A stretch of DNA of 64,000 nucleotides from Rhodococcoides corynebacterioides (GCF_019834675.1 NZ_JABUBU010000002.1:1-64000), one strand, 5' to 3'; numbered from the stretch's first letter, positions 49,604 to 58,514 are shown. Translations and numbers: made by a program. The notes: a model not told the origin generated them from the letters alone.

Positions 49604-50554
49604 TCAGGGATGCCCGACGAGTCGACGCAGTTCGGTCAGCCACGGCACGGCCACGTAGATGGTCGGCACCACCAGGATGACGGCGGCGGCGAGGTAGGCG
49701 AGGGCGGCCACGCGGTGATCGGTACCCGGCCGGGCGAGGCGCTGAACGCGGACCAGCGTGCTGGGCCCGCCGGCGGCCAGGGCGCCGCGGGGCGCCGCGG
49801 ACCCGGCGCACGCGACGAGCGCACGCGCCAACGGCTTGGGCCCGGTGGCGCGGACGGCGCTGTCGTCGGCGAGCAGCTCGACCAGCAGCTGGACCGACCC
49901 CAACGCCGACCGGCTGCGCACGACGCGGGGGAAAGCCTGGTTGACCGCCATGAACGCCTCGAGCACCAGATCGTGCCGCGCCCGCAGGTGCGACCGTTCG
50001 TGGGTGAGGATAGCGGCGAGCTCGGCGTCGTCGAGGTTGGTGAGGGTGCCTTCGCTGAGCACCACTCGCTGGCGCAGGCCGGGTAGGCAGTAGGCGATCG
50101 GGTCGGCGGAGTCGAGCACCCGGACGTCGGTGCCGTGCCGGGAGGGCGTGTCGGACCCGCGGTCGAGGATGTCGACCAGCGTGCGGTGACGAGCGCGTCG
50201 TCGACGGGTCTTCACCGCGACCAGCGACGTCGCCCAGAGCAGGCGTGCCCCGATGACGAGGGTGACGACGAAGACCGTGACGTAGACGATCCAGAGCGGC
50301 AGCCCGAGGGCGGCGATCTCGGCGGTGGGGGCCGTGGTGGGGCGCCCGTCCGGGCCCGGCACCAGCAGCTGGCTCGCAATGGCGAGACCGGAGGAGAAGG
50401 CGGAGAGGACGGCGGCGAGGGCGATCGCCTGCCACAGCACCAGGGCGGCCCGCGGCGTCCGATGCGGCCACGTCGCGCGGGCGAGCATCGCCGGGATCGG
50501 CCCCGCCAGCAGCAACGCCAGGGCGGCGAAAACGAGCGCGGTCGGTGCGTTCAT
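49604..50554 (-). CDS. BlaR1-type M56 membrane metallopeptidase (Rv1845c-like)
   Basis: 316 residues. Four hydrophobic helices (ALVFAALALLLAGPIPAMLA, IYVTVFVVTLVIGARLLWA and one near the C-terminus, AALAYLAAAVILVVPTIYVA) around a zinc protease domain with the HExxH motif ILTHERSHLRARHD (HERSH) and downstream LLADDSAV. No penicillin-binding sensor domain, unlike staphylococcal BlaR1. Likely cleaves the BlaI repressor encoded 14 bp upstream, as proposed for the mycobacterial Rv1845c-Rv1846c pair; the signal is unknown. Confidence 0.88.
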   Translation of the reverse strand: MNAPTALVFAALALLLAGPIPAMLARATWPHRTPRAALVLWQAIALAAVLSAFSSGLAIASQLLVPGPDGRPTTAPTAEIAALGLPLWIVYVTVFVVTLVIGARLLWATSLVAVKTRRRRARHRTLVDILDRGSDTPSRHGTDVRVLDSADPIAYCLPGLRQRVVLSEGTLTNLDDAELAAILTHERSHLRARHDLVLEAFMAVNQAFPRVVRSRSALGSVQLLVELLADDSAVRATGPKPLARALVACAGSAAPRGALAAGGPSTLVRVQRLARPGTDHRVAALAYLAAAVILVVPTIYVAVPWLTELRRLVGHP

Positions 50555-50568
50555 GTCCTCGGGTTCGG

Positions 50569-50967
50569 TCAGTCGGAGCGGGGCTCGGGGTCCTGCTCCT
50601 CCAATGCTGCCAGAGCCTTGCGCAGAGCTGCGGCCTCGTCGGCCCCCACGCGGCCCACGAAGTGGACCAGCGCGGCGGCGCGGCCGCCGGACCGGTCGGC
50701 CTGGTCCAGCGCGTCCACCATGAGGCTCGCGACCAGTTCCTCGCGTCCGTGGACGGGGGCGTACCGGTGCGCGCGGTCGTCCCGGCGCTGGGTCACCAGC
50801 TTCTTCTTGGCCAGCCGCTGCAACACCGTCATCACCGTGGTGTACGCCAGTTCCCGTTGGGCGGCGAGCGCCTCGTGGACCTGCCGCACGGTCTGCGGGG
50901 AGTCGCTGGCCCAGAGATGTTCCATCACCGCACGTTCGAGATCGCCCAGGCCTGCCATTCCGCACAT
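50569..50967 (-). CDS. blaI: BlaI-family transcriptional repressor
   Basis: 132 residues. Winged-helix N-terminus (GLGDLERAVMEHLWASDSPQ, AYTTVMTVLQRLAKKKLV) and a dimerising C-terminus (LVASLMVDALDQADRSGG, GADEAAALRKALAALEEQD), closely like Rv1846c. ATG at 50967 is used because GGAGAA sits about 10 bases upstream and the N-terminal length equals the mycobacterial protein; ATG at 50958 is the alternative. Cotranscribed with the M56 protease gene, and preceded by a BlaI-like operator. Confidence 0.92.
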   Translation of the reverse strand: MCGMAGLGDLERAVMEHLWASDSPQTVRQVHEALAAQRELAYTTVMTVLQRLAKKKLVTQRRDDRAHRYAPVHGREELVASLMVDALDQADRSGGRAAALVHFVGRVGADEAAALRKALAALEEQDPEPRSD

Positions 50968-50993
50968 GCTAGTGCTTCTCCGACACGGGTGCG

Positions 50994-51010
50994 TATTACG
51001 GGTCGTAGTA
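50994..51010. promoter_or_regulatory. candidate BlaI operator
   Basis: TATTACG-GGT-CGTAGTA, an imperfect dyad (6 of 7 positions) centred about 35 bases ahead of blaI and in the shared region with the divergent esterase gene. It resembles the TACTAC/GTAGTA dyads bound by BlaI in mycobacteria. Autorepression and possible control of the esterase operon are inferred. Confidence 0.5.
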
Positions 51011-51075
51011 GGGCGCGTCGCGGCCCGTGAGCGCGGACCCGCCGCGCTCGTGCGCGGCGGCGCTACTGTGACGCC

Positions 51076-52374
51076 GTGGCCCTCGTCGACACCTCGCTGG
51101 TCAGTGGACCGCTTCCCACCGTCGTCACGTTCGCGGGGGCCGTCGGCCTCGCGGTTCTGGTGCTGTCGCGACGTCGTGGACATCTCCTGCGGTCGGTGCC
51201 GATCTGTTTGATCGCCGCCGTCGTGCTCACCGTCGTGGGCTGGGTCGTGGTCGAGAAGATCTGGCGCGGATTTCCCGATCCGATCCAGACGTCCGTCTAC
51301 GTCTGGATCGGGGTGGGTCTGCTCGGATTGCTGCTGGTGGTCCCGCGCGTCGTCGCCGCGCGCCGCTGGTGGACGACGGTCCTCGCCCTGCTCGCCACCG
51401 TCGCCGTGGTCGCGACCGCCGCCCTGCAGGTCAATCTCGTGTTCGCCGCGTACCCCACCGTCGGCAGCGCGCTGGGCCTCGACGCCGCCGAGAAGGTCGG
51501 CCTGGACGAGGCGACGAACCGGACCGCCGACCCGATCACCGGGTCGTCCCTCGAGTCCGTCTGGACGCCTCCCGCGGACCTGCCGTCGGGCGGCCGCATT
51601 CTCGACACGCCGATTCCCGGCACGGTGTCGGGGTTCGCGGCGCGCAACGCGCAGGTCTACCTTCCCCCGGCGTACTTCGCGCCGCGCCGACCCCTGCTGC
51701 CCGTCCTCGTGCTCATGGCCGGCCAGCCGGGTGCGCCGGACGACTGGTTGACCGGTGGACGCCTGGTGCAGACGATGGACGCCTACGCGGCCGATCACGG
51801 TGGTCTGGCGCCCGTCGTGGTGGTCGCCGACGCCACCGGCAGTGCGGTCGCGAACCCCCTCTGCGTCGACTCGCCGCTCGGCAACGTCGCCACCTACCTG
51901 TCGACGGACGTCCCGGCCTGGGTGCGCGGCACGCTGCAGATCGACCCGGACCCCTCGGCGTGGGCCGTGGGCGGTCTGTCCTACGGCGGCACGTGCGCTT
52001 TGCAGATGGCCACCAACTTCCCGCAGGTGTATCCCACGTTCCTCGTCCTGTCCGGCCAGCTCGAACCGACGCTGGGGGACCGCCGACGCACGCTCGACGC
52101 GGCGTTCGGCGGGAGCGAGGCCGCGTTCGAGGCCGTCAACCCGATGAACCTCCTGGCCACGAAGCGGTACGACGGGTCGGCCGGCGTGTTCGTCGTCGGT
52201 GCGGACGATCCCGAGTACAAGGGCTACGCCGCGCAGTTGGTCGCCGCCGCCCGGGCGGCCGGCATGGACGTGCAGTACCTCGAGGTGCCCGGCGGGCACA
52301 GTTACCAGACGTGGTCCGAAGGCCTCCGACGCGAGATCGGCTGGCTGGGAACGAGAACAGGAATCACCTCGTGA
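51076..52374 (+). CDS. membrane-anchored alpha/beta-hydrolase (esterase D/antigen 85-like)
   Basis: 432 residues. Three to four membrane helices in the first ~130 residues (TVVTFAGAVGLAVLVLS, SVPICLIAAVVLTVVGWVVV, VWIGVGLLGLLLVVPRVV, TVLALLATVAVVATAALQV), then an outer hydrolase domain with the nucleophile elbow GLSYGG, Asp candidates in VVGADDPE and His in VPGGHSYQTW. Its GTGA overlap with the MprF-like gene suggests it acts on the same lipids: in Pseudomonas aeruginosa an alanyl-phosphatidylglycerol hydrolase is encoded next to the synthase. This function is inferred. Confidence 0.82.
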   Translation: MALVDTSLVSGPLPTVVTFAGAVGLAVLVLSRRRGHLLRSVPICLIAAVVLTVVGWVVVEKIWRGFPDPIQTSVYVWIGVGLLGLLLVVPRVVAARRWWTTVLALLATVAVVATAALQVNLVFAAYPTVGSALGLDAAEKVGLDEATNRTADPITGSSLESVWTPPADLPSGGRILDTPIPGTVSGFAARNAQVYLPPAYFAPRRPLLPVLVLMAGQPGAPDDWLTGGRLVQTMDAYAADHGGLAPVVVVADATGSAVANPLCVDSPLGNVATYLSTDVPAWVRGTLQIDPDPSAWAVGGLSYGGTCALQMATNFPQVYPTFLVLSGQLEPTLGDRRRTLDAAFGGSEAAFEAVNPMNLLATKRYDGSAGVFVVGADDPEYKGYAAQLVAAARAAGMDVQYLEVPGGHSYQTWSEGLRREIGWLGTRTGITS

Positions 52375-54956
52375 ACGACACCGAGAAGGTCGACGCCCCG
52401 GCCGACACCCCGCCCTCGACGCGGCGCCGCGCCCGGGTCGCGGTGGCCCGACAGGTCGGACGTGCGATCCCGACGATCCGCGACGGTGCCCGGCGTGCCC
52501 CCGTGACGCTGGGTGTCCTCGCGATCATGTGGGGCGTCTTCGTGGTCGGCATGCTCACCACCCGCAGCGTGCGCAGCTTCGTCGACCACCACCTGGCGCT
52601 GGGCATCGTGCCGATCGAGAACCTGCGCCTGTGGACGCCGCTGACGTCCGGCCTCGTGGTCGTGGGGTGGCTCGCGGCCCTCGCCTCGACCGTGTTGCTG
52701 CTCGCGATCGCGGCCCCGACCGAACGACGGCTCGGGTCCCGCAGATTCGCGCTGGTGGCGCTGCTGACCCAGGTGGGCGGCTCGCTGGTGGCCCTCGGAT
52801 TCGCGGCGGCGGCCCGCGTGCTCGACGAGGCCTGGGGCTTCCAACTGCACCTCGGCGTCTTCTCCGGGCCGTTCGCGTGGATCCTCGGCACGCTCATGGC
52901 GGCCAGCGCCTCGGCGACGACGCTGTGGCGTCGACGCATCCGGGTCGGTCTGCTGGCGTTCACCGCCGTGCTCGCCCTGTTCGGCGGGCACCTCGGCGAC
53001 GTCATGGCGCTGGCGACCGTCGTCGTCGGTGCGGCGGTGGGACCGGTCCTGGTGGGGCGCTCCCCGCGCGGATCGCGACTGGCCGGGACGCGGCGCGAGG
53101 AGCGGGTGCTGGTCGCACTCGTGGTCGCGGCGAGCGCGCTCGGTCCGATGATCGCGGCGTTCTCCCCGCACGCGGTCGGACCCCTCGCGGTGCTCCGAGA
53201 ACTGTTCCGCAGCCAGCCGTGGACGGTCGACGAGGTCGACCTGGTGTGCGGCGCGGACTCGGCGTCGGCCGAGTGCCGTCGCGGTCTGCTCGACCTGCGA
53301 CTCGGCGGGCTGGGGCCGGTGGTCGCCAGCGTGCTCCCGTCGATCTACCTCCTGGTGCTGGCCGACGGTCTGCGCCGCGGCCGCCGGTTCGCCTGGATCG
53401 CCGCCGTCGTCGCGCAGGCGGCGCTCGTGGTGCTCGCGGCCGCCAACGTCCTCATCCGCTACGTCGACGACACCGACACGATCTTCTACGGCACGGCCGA
53501 GCCGACGTTCTACCGGTCGGTGGTGCCGTTCGTGGTCCCCGTGCTGGTGCTCGTTCTGCTCGTCGTCACCCGCCGACGTTTCGACGTGGCCGCGCCGCGC
53601 GGCACCTACCGCAGGCTGTGGACGACGGTCGGCGGCACGGCGATCGCGCTGGGCGTGCTCTACGTGCTGGTGGGCACGGGAATCCGACGCAGCTTCGACG
53701 GCGATCCGGCGCCGACCACGCTGCTGCTCGACTACCCGCAGCGGCTGGTGCCCCCGGTGCTGCTGCAGTGGTTCGACCCGCCCTTCCTCCCGAACAGCGG
53801 ACCCGCCACACTTCTCTACGAGTGGACGGGCATCGTCTTCTGGGTGGTGCTGATCGCGGTGACCGCCGCGTCCTTCTTCCGCATCTCCTACGGCGTCGAC
53901 TCCGAGGCGGCCGAGCGTGCGCGCGAGCTGCTGACCGCGTCGAGCGGCAGCGCGCTGTCCTGGATGACCACCTGGCGCGGCAACCGCTACTGGTTCGCCG
54001 ACGACGGCCGCAGTTACGTCGCGTTCCGGGTCATCTCGGGAATCGCCCTCACCACGGGCGATCCGGTCGGCCCCCCGGCCGGCCGCCGCGCCGCGATCGT
54101 CGGTTTCGCCGAGTACGCCGCCGCCAACGGCTGGTCACCGTGCTTCTACTCGGTGACTCCCGACGCCGCGTCGATCACCTCGGACCTCGGATGGGAGAGC
54201 ATCCAGGTCGGGGAGGAGACCGTGCTGCCCCTGAAGGACCTCGCGTTCACCGGCAAGAAGTTCCAGGACGTGCGCACGGCGGTCAACCGCGCCAAGAAGG
54301 CCGGCGTGGCGGCCGAGTGGATCTCGTTCCCCACCGCGCCGCTGGCGGTGACCGACCAGATCACCGCCATCTCGGAGGAGTGGGTCGCGGACAAGGGCAT
54401 GCCGGAGATGGGCTTCACTCTCGGTGGCCTCGACGAGGTGGACGACCCGGCCGTGCGCTGCCTCGTCGCGATCGACGAGCACCGCACCGTCCACGGCGTG
54501 ACCTCGTGGATGCCGGTGTACCGCGACGGCGTCGTGGTGGGGTGGACGCTCGACTTCATGCGGCGTCGCACGGAGGGATTCCGGCCCGCGATGGAGTTCC
54601 TCATCGCCTCCGCCGCGCTGTCGCTGCAGGAGGAGGGTGCGCAGTTCCTCAGCCTCTCGGGTGCACCGCTGGCGAAAGTCGGCGACCCCGCGGAGGACAG
54701 CCCGCAGACCACCACGCTGTCCACCGTGCTCGACCGCTTGCTCGACGTCGTGGGCCGCACCCTCGAACCGGTCTACGGGTTCCGCTCGCTGCTCGCGTTC
54801 AAGTCGAAGTTCCAGCCGGTCTACGAGCCGATGTACATGACGTTCCCGGATCCCGCGGCGCTGCCGAGCATCGGCAACGCCATCGGTCGGGCCTACCTGC
54901 CCGACGTGTCCATCGCGCAGAGCGTGCGGCTCGTGCGCACCATGCTGGACCGCTAG
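52371..54956 (+). CDS. MprF-like aminoacyl-lipid synthase with DUF2156 domain
   Basis: 861 residues. A polytopic N-terminal half with about ten or more helices (residues ~45-510) is followed by a DUF2156 phosphatidylglycerol aminoacyl transferase domain: SGSALSWMTTWRGNRYWFAD, GIALTTGDPVGPP, FYSVTPDAA, KKFQDVRTAVNRAKKAGV, LDFMRRRTEGFRPAMEFLIA. Transfers an amino acid from aminoacyl-tRNA to a lipid, which lowers surface charge and raises resistance to cationic peptides. Corynebacterial relatives alanylate phosphatidylglycerol and diacylglycerol; the amino acid here is unknown. No lysyl-tRNA synthetase domain, so not LysX. Stop shares CTAG with the opposing gene. Confidence 0.85.
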   Translation: MNDTEKVDAPADTPPSTRRRARVAVARQVGRAIPTIRDGARRAPVTLGVLAIMWGVFVVGMLTTRSVRSFVDHHLALGIVPIENLRLWTPLTSGLVVVGWLAALASTVLLLAIAAPTERRLGSRRFALVALLTQVGGSLVALGFAAAARVLDEAWGFQLHLGVFSGPFAWILGTLMAASASATTLWRRRIRVGLLAFTAVLALFGGHLGDVMALATVVVGAAVGPVLVGRSPRGSRLAGTRREERVLVALVVAASALGPMIAAFSPHAVGPLAVLRELFRSQPWTVDEVDLVCGADSASAECRRGLLDLRLGGLGPVVASVLPSIYLLVLADGLRRGRRFAWIAAVVAQAALVVLAAANVLIRYVDDTDTIFYGTAEPTFYRSVVPFVVPVLVLVLLVVTRRRFDVAAPRGTYRRLWTTVGGTAIALGVLYVLVGTGIRRSFDGDPAPTTLLLDYPQRLVPPVLLQWFDPPFLPNSGPATLLYEWTGIVFWVVLIAVTAASFFRISYGVDSEAAERARELLTASSGSALSWMTTWRGNRYWFADDGRSYVAFRVISGIALTTGDPVGPPAGRRAAIVGFAEYAAANGWSPCFYSVTPDAASITSDLGWESIQVGEETVLPLKDLAFTGKKFQDVRTAVNRAKKAGVAAEWISFPTAPLAVTDQITAISEEWVADKGMPEMGFTLGGLDEVDDPAVRCLVAIDEHRTVHGVTSWMPVYRDGVVVGWTLDFMRRRTEGFRPAMEFLIASAALSLQEEGAQFLSLSGAPLAKVGDPAEDSPQTTTLSTVLDRLLDVVGRTLEPVYGFRSLLAFKSKFQPVYEPMYMTFPDPAALPSIGNAIGRAYLPDVSIAQSVRLVRTMLDR

Positions 54957-55825
54957 CGCGTCGGCTGCTCCCGGCCGGGGCGCCGGTCGTGCACGTGGCG
55001 CGTGCCGATCGGCACCACCAGCGGGCGGTCGGACACCGGATCGTCGATGACGGCCGCGGCCAGCCCGAACACCTCGAGCAGCAGCTGCTCGGAGATCACC
55101 TCGGTGGGAGTGCCGGAGGCGACGATCGAGCCCTCGTGCATCACCACGAGGCGGTCGCTGTACCGGATGGCGAGGTTGAGATCGTGCAGCACCATCACCA
55201 CGGTGCGGCCCATCTCGTCGTGCATGCGGTCCACCAGATCGAGCACCTCGATGGAGTGTGCGAGGTCCAGGTAGGTGGTGGGCTCGTCGAGCAGGAGAAC
55301 GTCGGTGCCCTGCGCCAGGGCCATCGAGATCCAGGCCCGCTGCCGTTGACCGCCGGAGAGTTGGTCGACCGGCCGCTCGGCGAGTTCCGCGATGCCGGTG
55401 AGCTCGAGGGCGCGGGCGACCTCGGCCTCGTCGTCGCGGGACCACTGCCGGATCCAGGACTGGTGCGGGTGGCGCCCACGGGCGACGAGATCGGCGACCG
55501 TCAGGCCCTCCGGGGCGATCGGGGACTGCGGGAGGACGCCGAGGGTGCGGGCGACGTCGCGGGTCTTCATGCTGTCGATCGCCTTGCCGTCCAGCGTCAC
55601 CTGTCCGGACCGCGGGGTCAGCAGTCGCCCGAGCGCGCGCAGCAGAGTCGACTTGCCGCAGCCGTTCGGTCCGATGACGGTGGTGACGACTCCCGTGTGC
55701 ACGGCGAGGTCGAGTCCGTCGATGACGACGCGATCGCCGTACCCGACGGAGATGCCGTCGGCCGCGAGTCGGTGCTCGTCGGCGGGGTGCCCGGGGGCCG
55801 TGCGCGCGAGGTGGGGAGCGCTCAT
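54953..55825 (-). CDS. iron-siderophore ABC transporter ATP-binding protein (FecE/FepC type)
   Basis: 290 residues. Walker A IGPNGCGKST, Q-loop LPQSPIAPEGLTV, signature LSGGQRQRAWISMALAQ, Walker B VLLLDEPTTYLDLAHS and H-loop VLHDLNLAIRYSDR. The DEPTTYLD variant and ARGRHPHQ segment are typical of iron-chelate importers. Last gene of a leftward operon with two FecCD permeases, each joined by 4-bp overlaps. The ~25-residue N-terminal and C-terminal extensions are unremarkable. Confidence 0.93.
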   Translation of the reverse strand: MSAPHLARTAPGHPADEHRLAADGISVGYGDRVVIDGLDLAVHTGVVTTVIGPNGCGKSTLLRALGRLLTPRSGQVTLDGKAIDSMKTRDVARTLGVLPQSPIAPEGLTVADLVARGRHPHQSWIRQWSRDDEAEVARALELTGIAELAERPVDQLSGGQRQRAWISMALAQGTDVLLLDEPTTYLDLAHSIEVLDLVDRMHDEMGRTVVMVLHDLNLAIRYSDRLVVMHEGSIVASGTPTEVISEQLLLEVFGLAAAVIDDPVSDRPLVVPIGTRHVHDRRPGREQPTR

Positions 55826-56892
55826 ACCGACGCCTTTCGATTGGCCTTGATCATCAGGTACAGCAGGAAGGGGCCGCCCAGTGCGGAGGTGACGATGCCG
55901 ACGGGCAGTTCGATCGGCAGGACGGTGCGCGCGACGAGGTCCGAGCCCACCACCACCACGGCACCGACGACGGCCGACGCGACGATCGGCGGTTCCGGCG
56001 AGCGCGTGAGCCGCAGCGCGATCTGCGGCGCGGCGAGGGCGACGAAGCCGATGGGGCCGGCGACGGAGGTGGCCACCGCGGCCAGCGCGACGGCCACGAC
56101 GAGCAGCGCCGCCTGCGACCGCTGCACGTTCACACCCAGTGCGCGGGCGGTGTCGCCGCCGAGGCGCATGGCGTTGAGGCGGAAGGACAGCGCCAGGGTC
56201 GCGGTGCCGAGGACGAGGACCGCGGCGAACACCGGCCAGACCTGCGTCCAGGTGGCGCCGGCCAGGGTGCCGGTCAGCCAGAGCTGGGCGCGGGTGACGT
56301 CGGTGATGGTGGCGCTGACCAACAACCAGCCGATGAGCGCGATGTTCATGGCGTTGATCGCGATGCCGATCAGCACCAGCCGCATCCCCTCCACCCCGCC
56401 GCGCCAGGCGAAGAGGTAGATCAGGGCGGCGGTGAGGAATCCGCCGACCAGCGCGGCGGTCGAGGTGCCCAGGGTCGCGAGCAGGCCGACGGCCGTTCCG
56501 CTTCCGCCGAGCACGATCAGCGCCACCGCCGCCACGCTGGCCCCCGAGGTGATCCCCAGGATGTCGGGGCTCGCGAGGGCGTTGCGGGTGATCGACTGCG
56601 TGACGGCTCCCGCGATTGCGAGCGCCGCTCCGACCAGGACGCCCGTCAGCGCGCGGGGCAGGCGGAGTTCGGTGACGACGAAGCGCTCGATGCGCGACCC
56701 GCCGCCGAACAGCACGTTCACGACGTCGGGAATCGACAGCGGGTAGTCCCCGCGGCCGATGTTCAGGCAGAACACGAGGAACAGCACCGCGGTGACGGCG
56801 AGCGTGATCGCCACACGGGTGGGGCGGCGCACCGTGGAGAACCGACCGACGCGGAAGGCCGGACGACCCGCGACGCCGGGCGGGGCGATCAC
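55822..56892 (-). CDS. FecCD-family iron-siderophore permease
   Basis: 356 residues, eight to ten membrane helices. Family motifs LRLPRALTGVLVGAALAIAG and NALASPDILGITSGASVAAV, AGPIGFVALAAPQIALRLT (the cytoplasmic ATPase-contact loop) and the C-terminal ELPVGIVTSALGGPFLLYLM. GTG start overlaps the upstream permease stop. Forms a heterodimeric channel with the RDD-fused permease and the FecE-like ATPase. Confidence 0.93.
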   Translation of the reverse strand: MIAPPGVAGRPAFRVGRFSTVRRPTRVAITLAVTAVLFLVFCLNIGRGDYPLSIPDVVNVLFGGGSRIERFVVTELRLPRALTGVLVGAALAIAGAVTQSITRNALASPDILGITSGASVAAVALIVLGGSGTAVGLLATLGTSTAALVGGFLTAALIYLFAWRGGVEGMRLVLIGIAINAMNIALIGWLLVSATITDVTRAQLWLTGTLAGATWTQVWPVFAAVLVLGTATLALSFRLNAMRLGGDTARALGVNVQRSQAALLVVAVALAAVATSVAGPIGFVALAAPQIALRLTRSPEPPIVASAVVGAVVVVGSDLVARTVLPIELPVGIVTSALGGPFLLYLMIKANRKASV

Positions 56893-58337
56893 AGCGCGAC
56901 CAGCTTGCGGCGGCGGACGAGGGCGATGAAGAACGGCCCGCCGACCAGCGCGAGGACGATGCCGACCTGCAACTCGCCCGGCCGCACGACGACGCGGCCG
57001 ATCACGTCGGCGATCAGCAGGAGCAGTCCGCCGAGTGCGCCCGAGAACGGGACGATCCAGCGGTAGTCCGGTCCCACGATGGACCGGGCGATGTGCGGCA
57101 CGACCAGACCGACGAAGGCGATGGGTCCGCAGGCGGCCGTCGCGGCGCCGGTGAGCAGGGTGATGGCGACGATGCCCGCCGTGCGCGTCAGGGCGATGTT
57201 GGTCCCGAGCGACCGGGCGACGTCGTCGCCGAGGCCGATGGTGTTCAACGCGGGCGACCCGGCCGCGGCGACGACGAGGCCGGCGAGAACGAAGGGCAGG
57301 ACCGTCCAGAAGATGTCGATGCCGCGTCCGGAGACGGACCCGACGATCCAGAAGCGGTAGCTGTCCAGCGTGGCCTGGTCGAGCAGGACGACGGCGTTGG
57401 TGAGTGCCTGGAGGAAGAATGCGACGGCGGCGCCGGCCAGGGCGAGGGACAGGGGGTTGGCCCGTCCGCCGCCGATCGACGCGCTGCCGAACACCACGAC
57501 GCTGGCGACGGCCGCGCCGGCGAAGGCGAACCACAGGTAGCCGCCGGGAGAGGCGATGCCGAACAGGTAGATCGCCATGACGACGAAGAAGGCGGCGCCG
57601 GCGTTCAAGCCGAGGAGTCCGGCGTCGGCGAGGGGATTGCGGGTGTGGCCCTGGATGAGGGCGCCGGCGACCCCGAGGGCGACGCCGACGAGGAATCCCA
57701 GCGCGGTTCGGGGCAGGCGCAGGGACCGGACGATCACGTCGGTGTCCGTGCCGGTGGAGGACAGCAGCGCGTGGGCGATCTCCGCGAAGGTCAGCGGCCG
57801 GGCCCCGACGGCGATCGACATGGCGATCACCAGAACCAGGGCGACGGCGAGGACGATCAGTCCGCCGGTGCGGCGGCGTCGGGTCGCGGCCGACGACGTG
57901 TCGGCGGGAATCGGGGCGAAGCCGTCTGCCGCCGCGACGTCCACCCGCACCACCTCGGCGGTCCGTCCGCCGGTGACGGCTGCGCGAATCCCGATGGCGC
58001 CGTGGTGGTCTCGGTCGCGCAGCACCAACCCCGCCATGGTCTTGCCGACGCTCTGTCCCGCCCGCCCGTCGCGCAGGCCGCGGTTCCAGAACGCCACGCC
58101 GAGGGCGGACGCGAGCGCCAGGGCGCCGAACACGGCCCTGTCGATCTCTCCGCCGCCGTTGGCGTCGGCCAGGGAGAGGACGACGACGACGCCGATCAGC
58201 AGGGGGAGGGCGGGAAGCGCGACGTCGACCGTGTGGGCGACGACGCGGGACGCGACGGCGGGTGGCCGCCGGTCCAGGGAGGCGTAGTCCCGATCCGCCG
58301 GCGGCGCGGTGGGGGACGGGACGGTGCTCTCGGACAC
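56889..58337 (-). CDS. RDD-domain/FecCD fusion iron-siderophore permease
   Basis: 482 residues, about 140 longer than a plain FecCD permease. Residues ~27-135 form an RDD-like module (RVVAHTVDVALPALPLLIGV, two helices, then GLRDGRAGQSVGKTMAGLVL); residues ~157-482 are a complete permease (RSLRLPRTALGFLVGVALGV, RNPLADAGLLGLNAGAAFFV, GPIAFVGLVVPHIARSIVG, GELQVGIVLALVGGPFFIAL). GTG at 58337 is chosen because GGAGG stands six bases upstream. No periplasmic binding protein gene is adjacent. Transcribed from an iron-boxed promoter; the role of the RDD part is unknown. Confidence 0.87.
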   Translation of the reverse strand: MSESTVPSPTAPPADRDYASLDRRPPAVASRVVAHTVDVALPALPLLIGVVVVLSLADANGGGEIDRAVFGALALASALGVAFWNRGLRDGRAGQSVGKTMAGLVLRDRDHHGAIGIRAAVTGGRTAEVVRVDVAAADGFAPIPADTSSAATRRRRTGGLIVLAVALVLVIAMSIAVGARPLTFAEIAHALLSSTGTDTDVIVRSLRLPRTALGFLVGVALGVAGALIQGHTRNPLADAGLLGLNAGAAFFVVMAIYLFGIASPGGYLWFAFAGAAVASVVVFGSASIGGGRANPLSLALAGAAVAFFLQALTNAVVLLDQATLDSYRFWIVGSVSGRGIDIFWTVLPFVLAGLVVAAAGSPALNTIGLGDDVARSLGTNIALTRTAGIVAITLLTGAATAACGPIAFVGLVVPHIARSIVGPDYRWIVPFSGALGGLLLLIADVIGRVVVRPGELQVGIVLALVGGPFFIALVRRRKLVAL

Positions 58338-58387
58338 GTCGCCTCCTCGCCGGTCGGTCGTGTGGTCGGTCGGGCGCACCCGGATGG

Positions 58388-58406
58388 TTACGCAAGCCTA
58401 ACCATA
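58388..58406 (-). promoter_or_regulatory. iron box of the permease operon (IdeR/DtxR type)
   Basis: On the minus strand TATGGTTAGGCTTGCGTAA, 14 of 19 matches to TTAGGTTAGGCTAACCTAA. It lies 51 bases ahead of the permease GTG, a normal promoter position. Repression by iron-loaded IdeR is inferred. Confidence 0.65.
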
Positions 58407-58473
58407 GTCCCGCGACCCGACCGGGCCGAGCGTCACGGGTGCGTGACGGACGCCACGCCGCCGTCTCCCGGCG

Positions 58474-58492
58474 TCAGGTTAGGCTTACCTCA
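58474..58492 (+). promoter_or_regulatory. iron box of the rightward orphan gene (IdeR/DtxR type)
   Basis: TCAGGTTAGGCTTACCTCA, 16 of 19 matches to the iron-box consensus, 22 bases before the ATG at 58515. Strongest regulator site in the window by eye. Confidence 0.78.
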
Positions 58493-58514
58493 ATTCTTGA
58501 GCAGGAGGTAAGCG

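Noticed and set aside
52371..54956. Assignment as LysX (lysyl-tRNA synthetase fused to lysyl-PG synthase)
   Set aside because: The protein ends after the DUF2156 domain; no tRNA-synthetase motifs follow.
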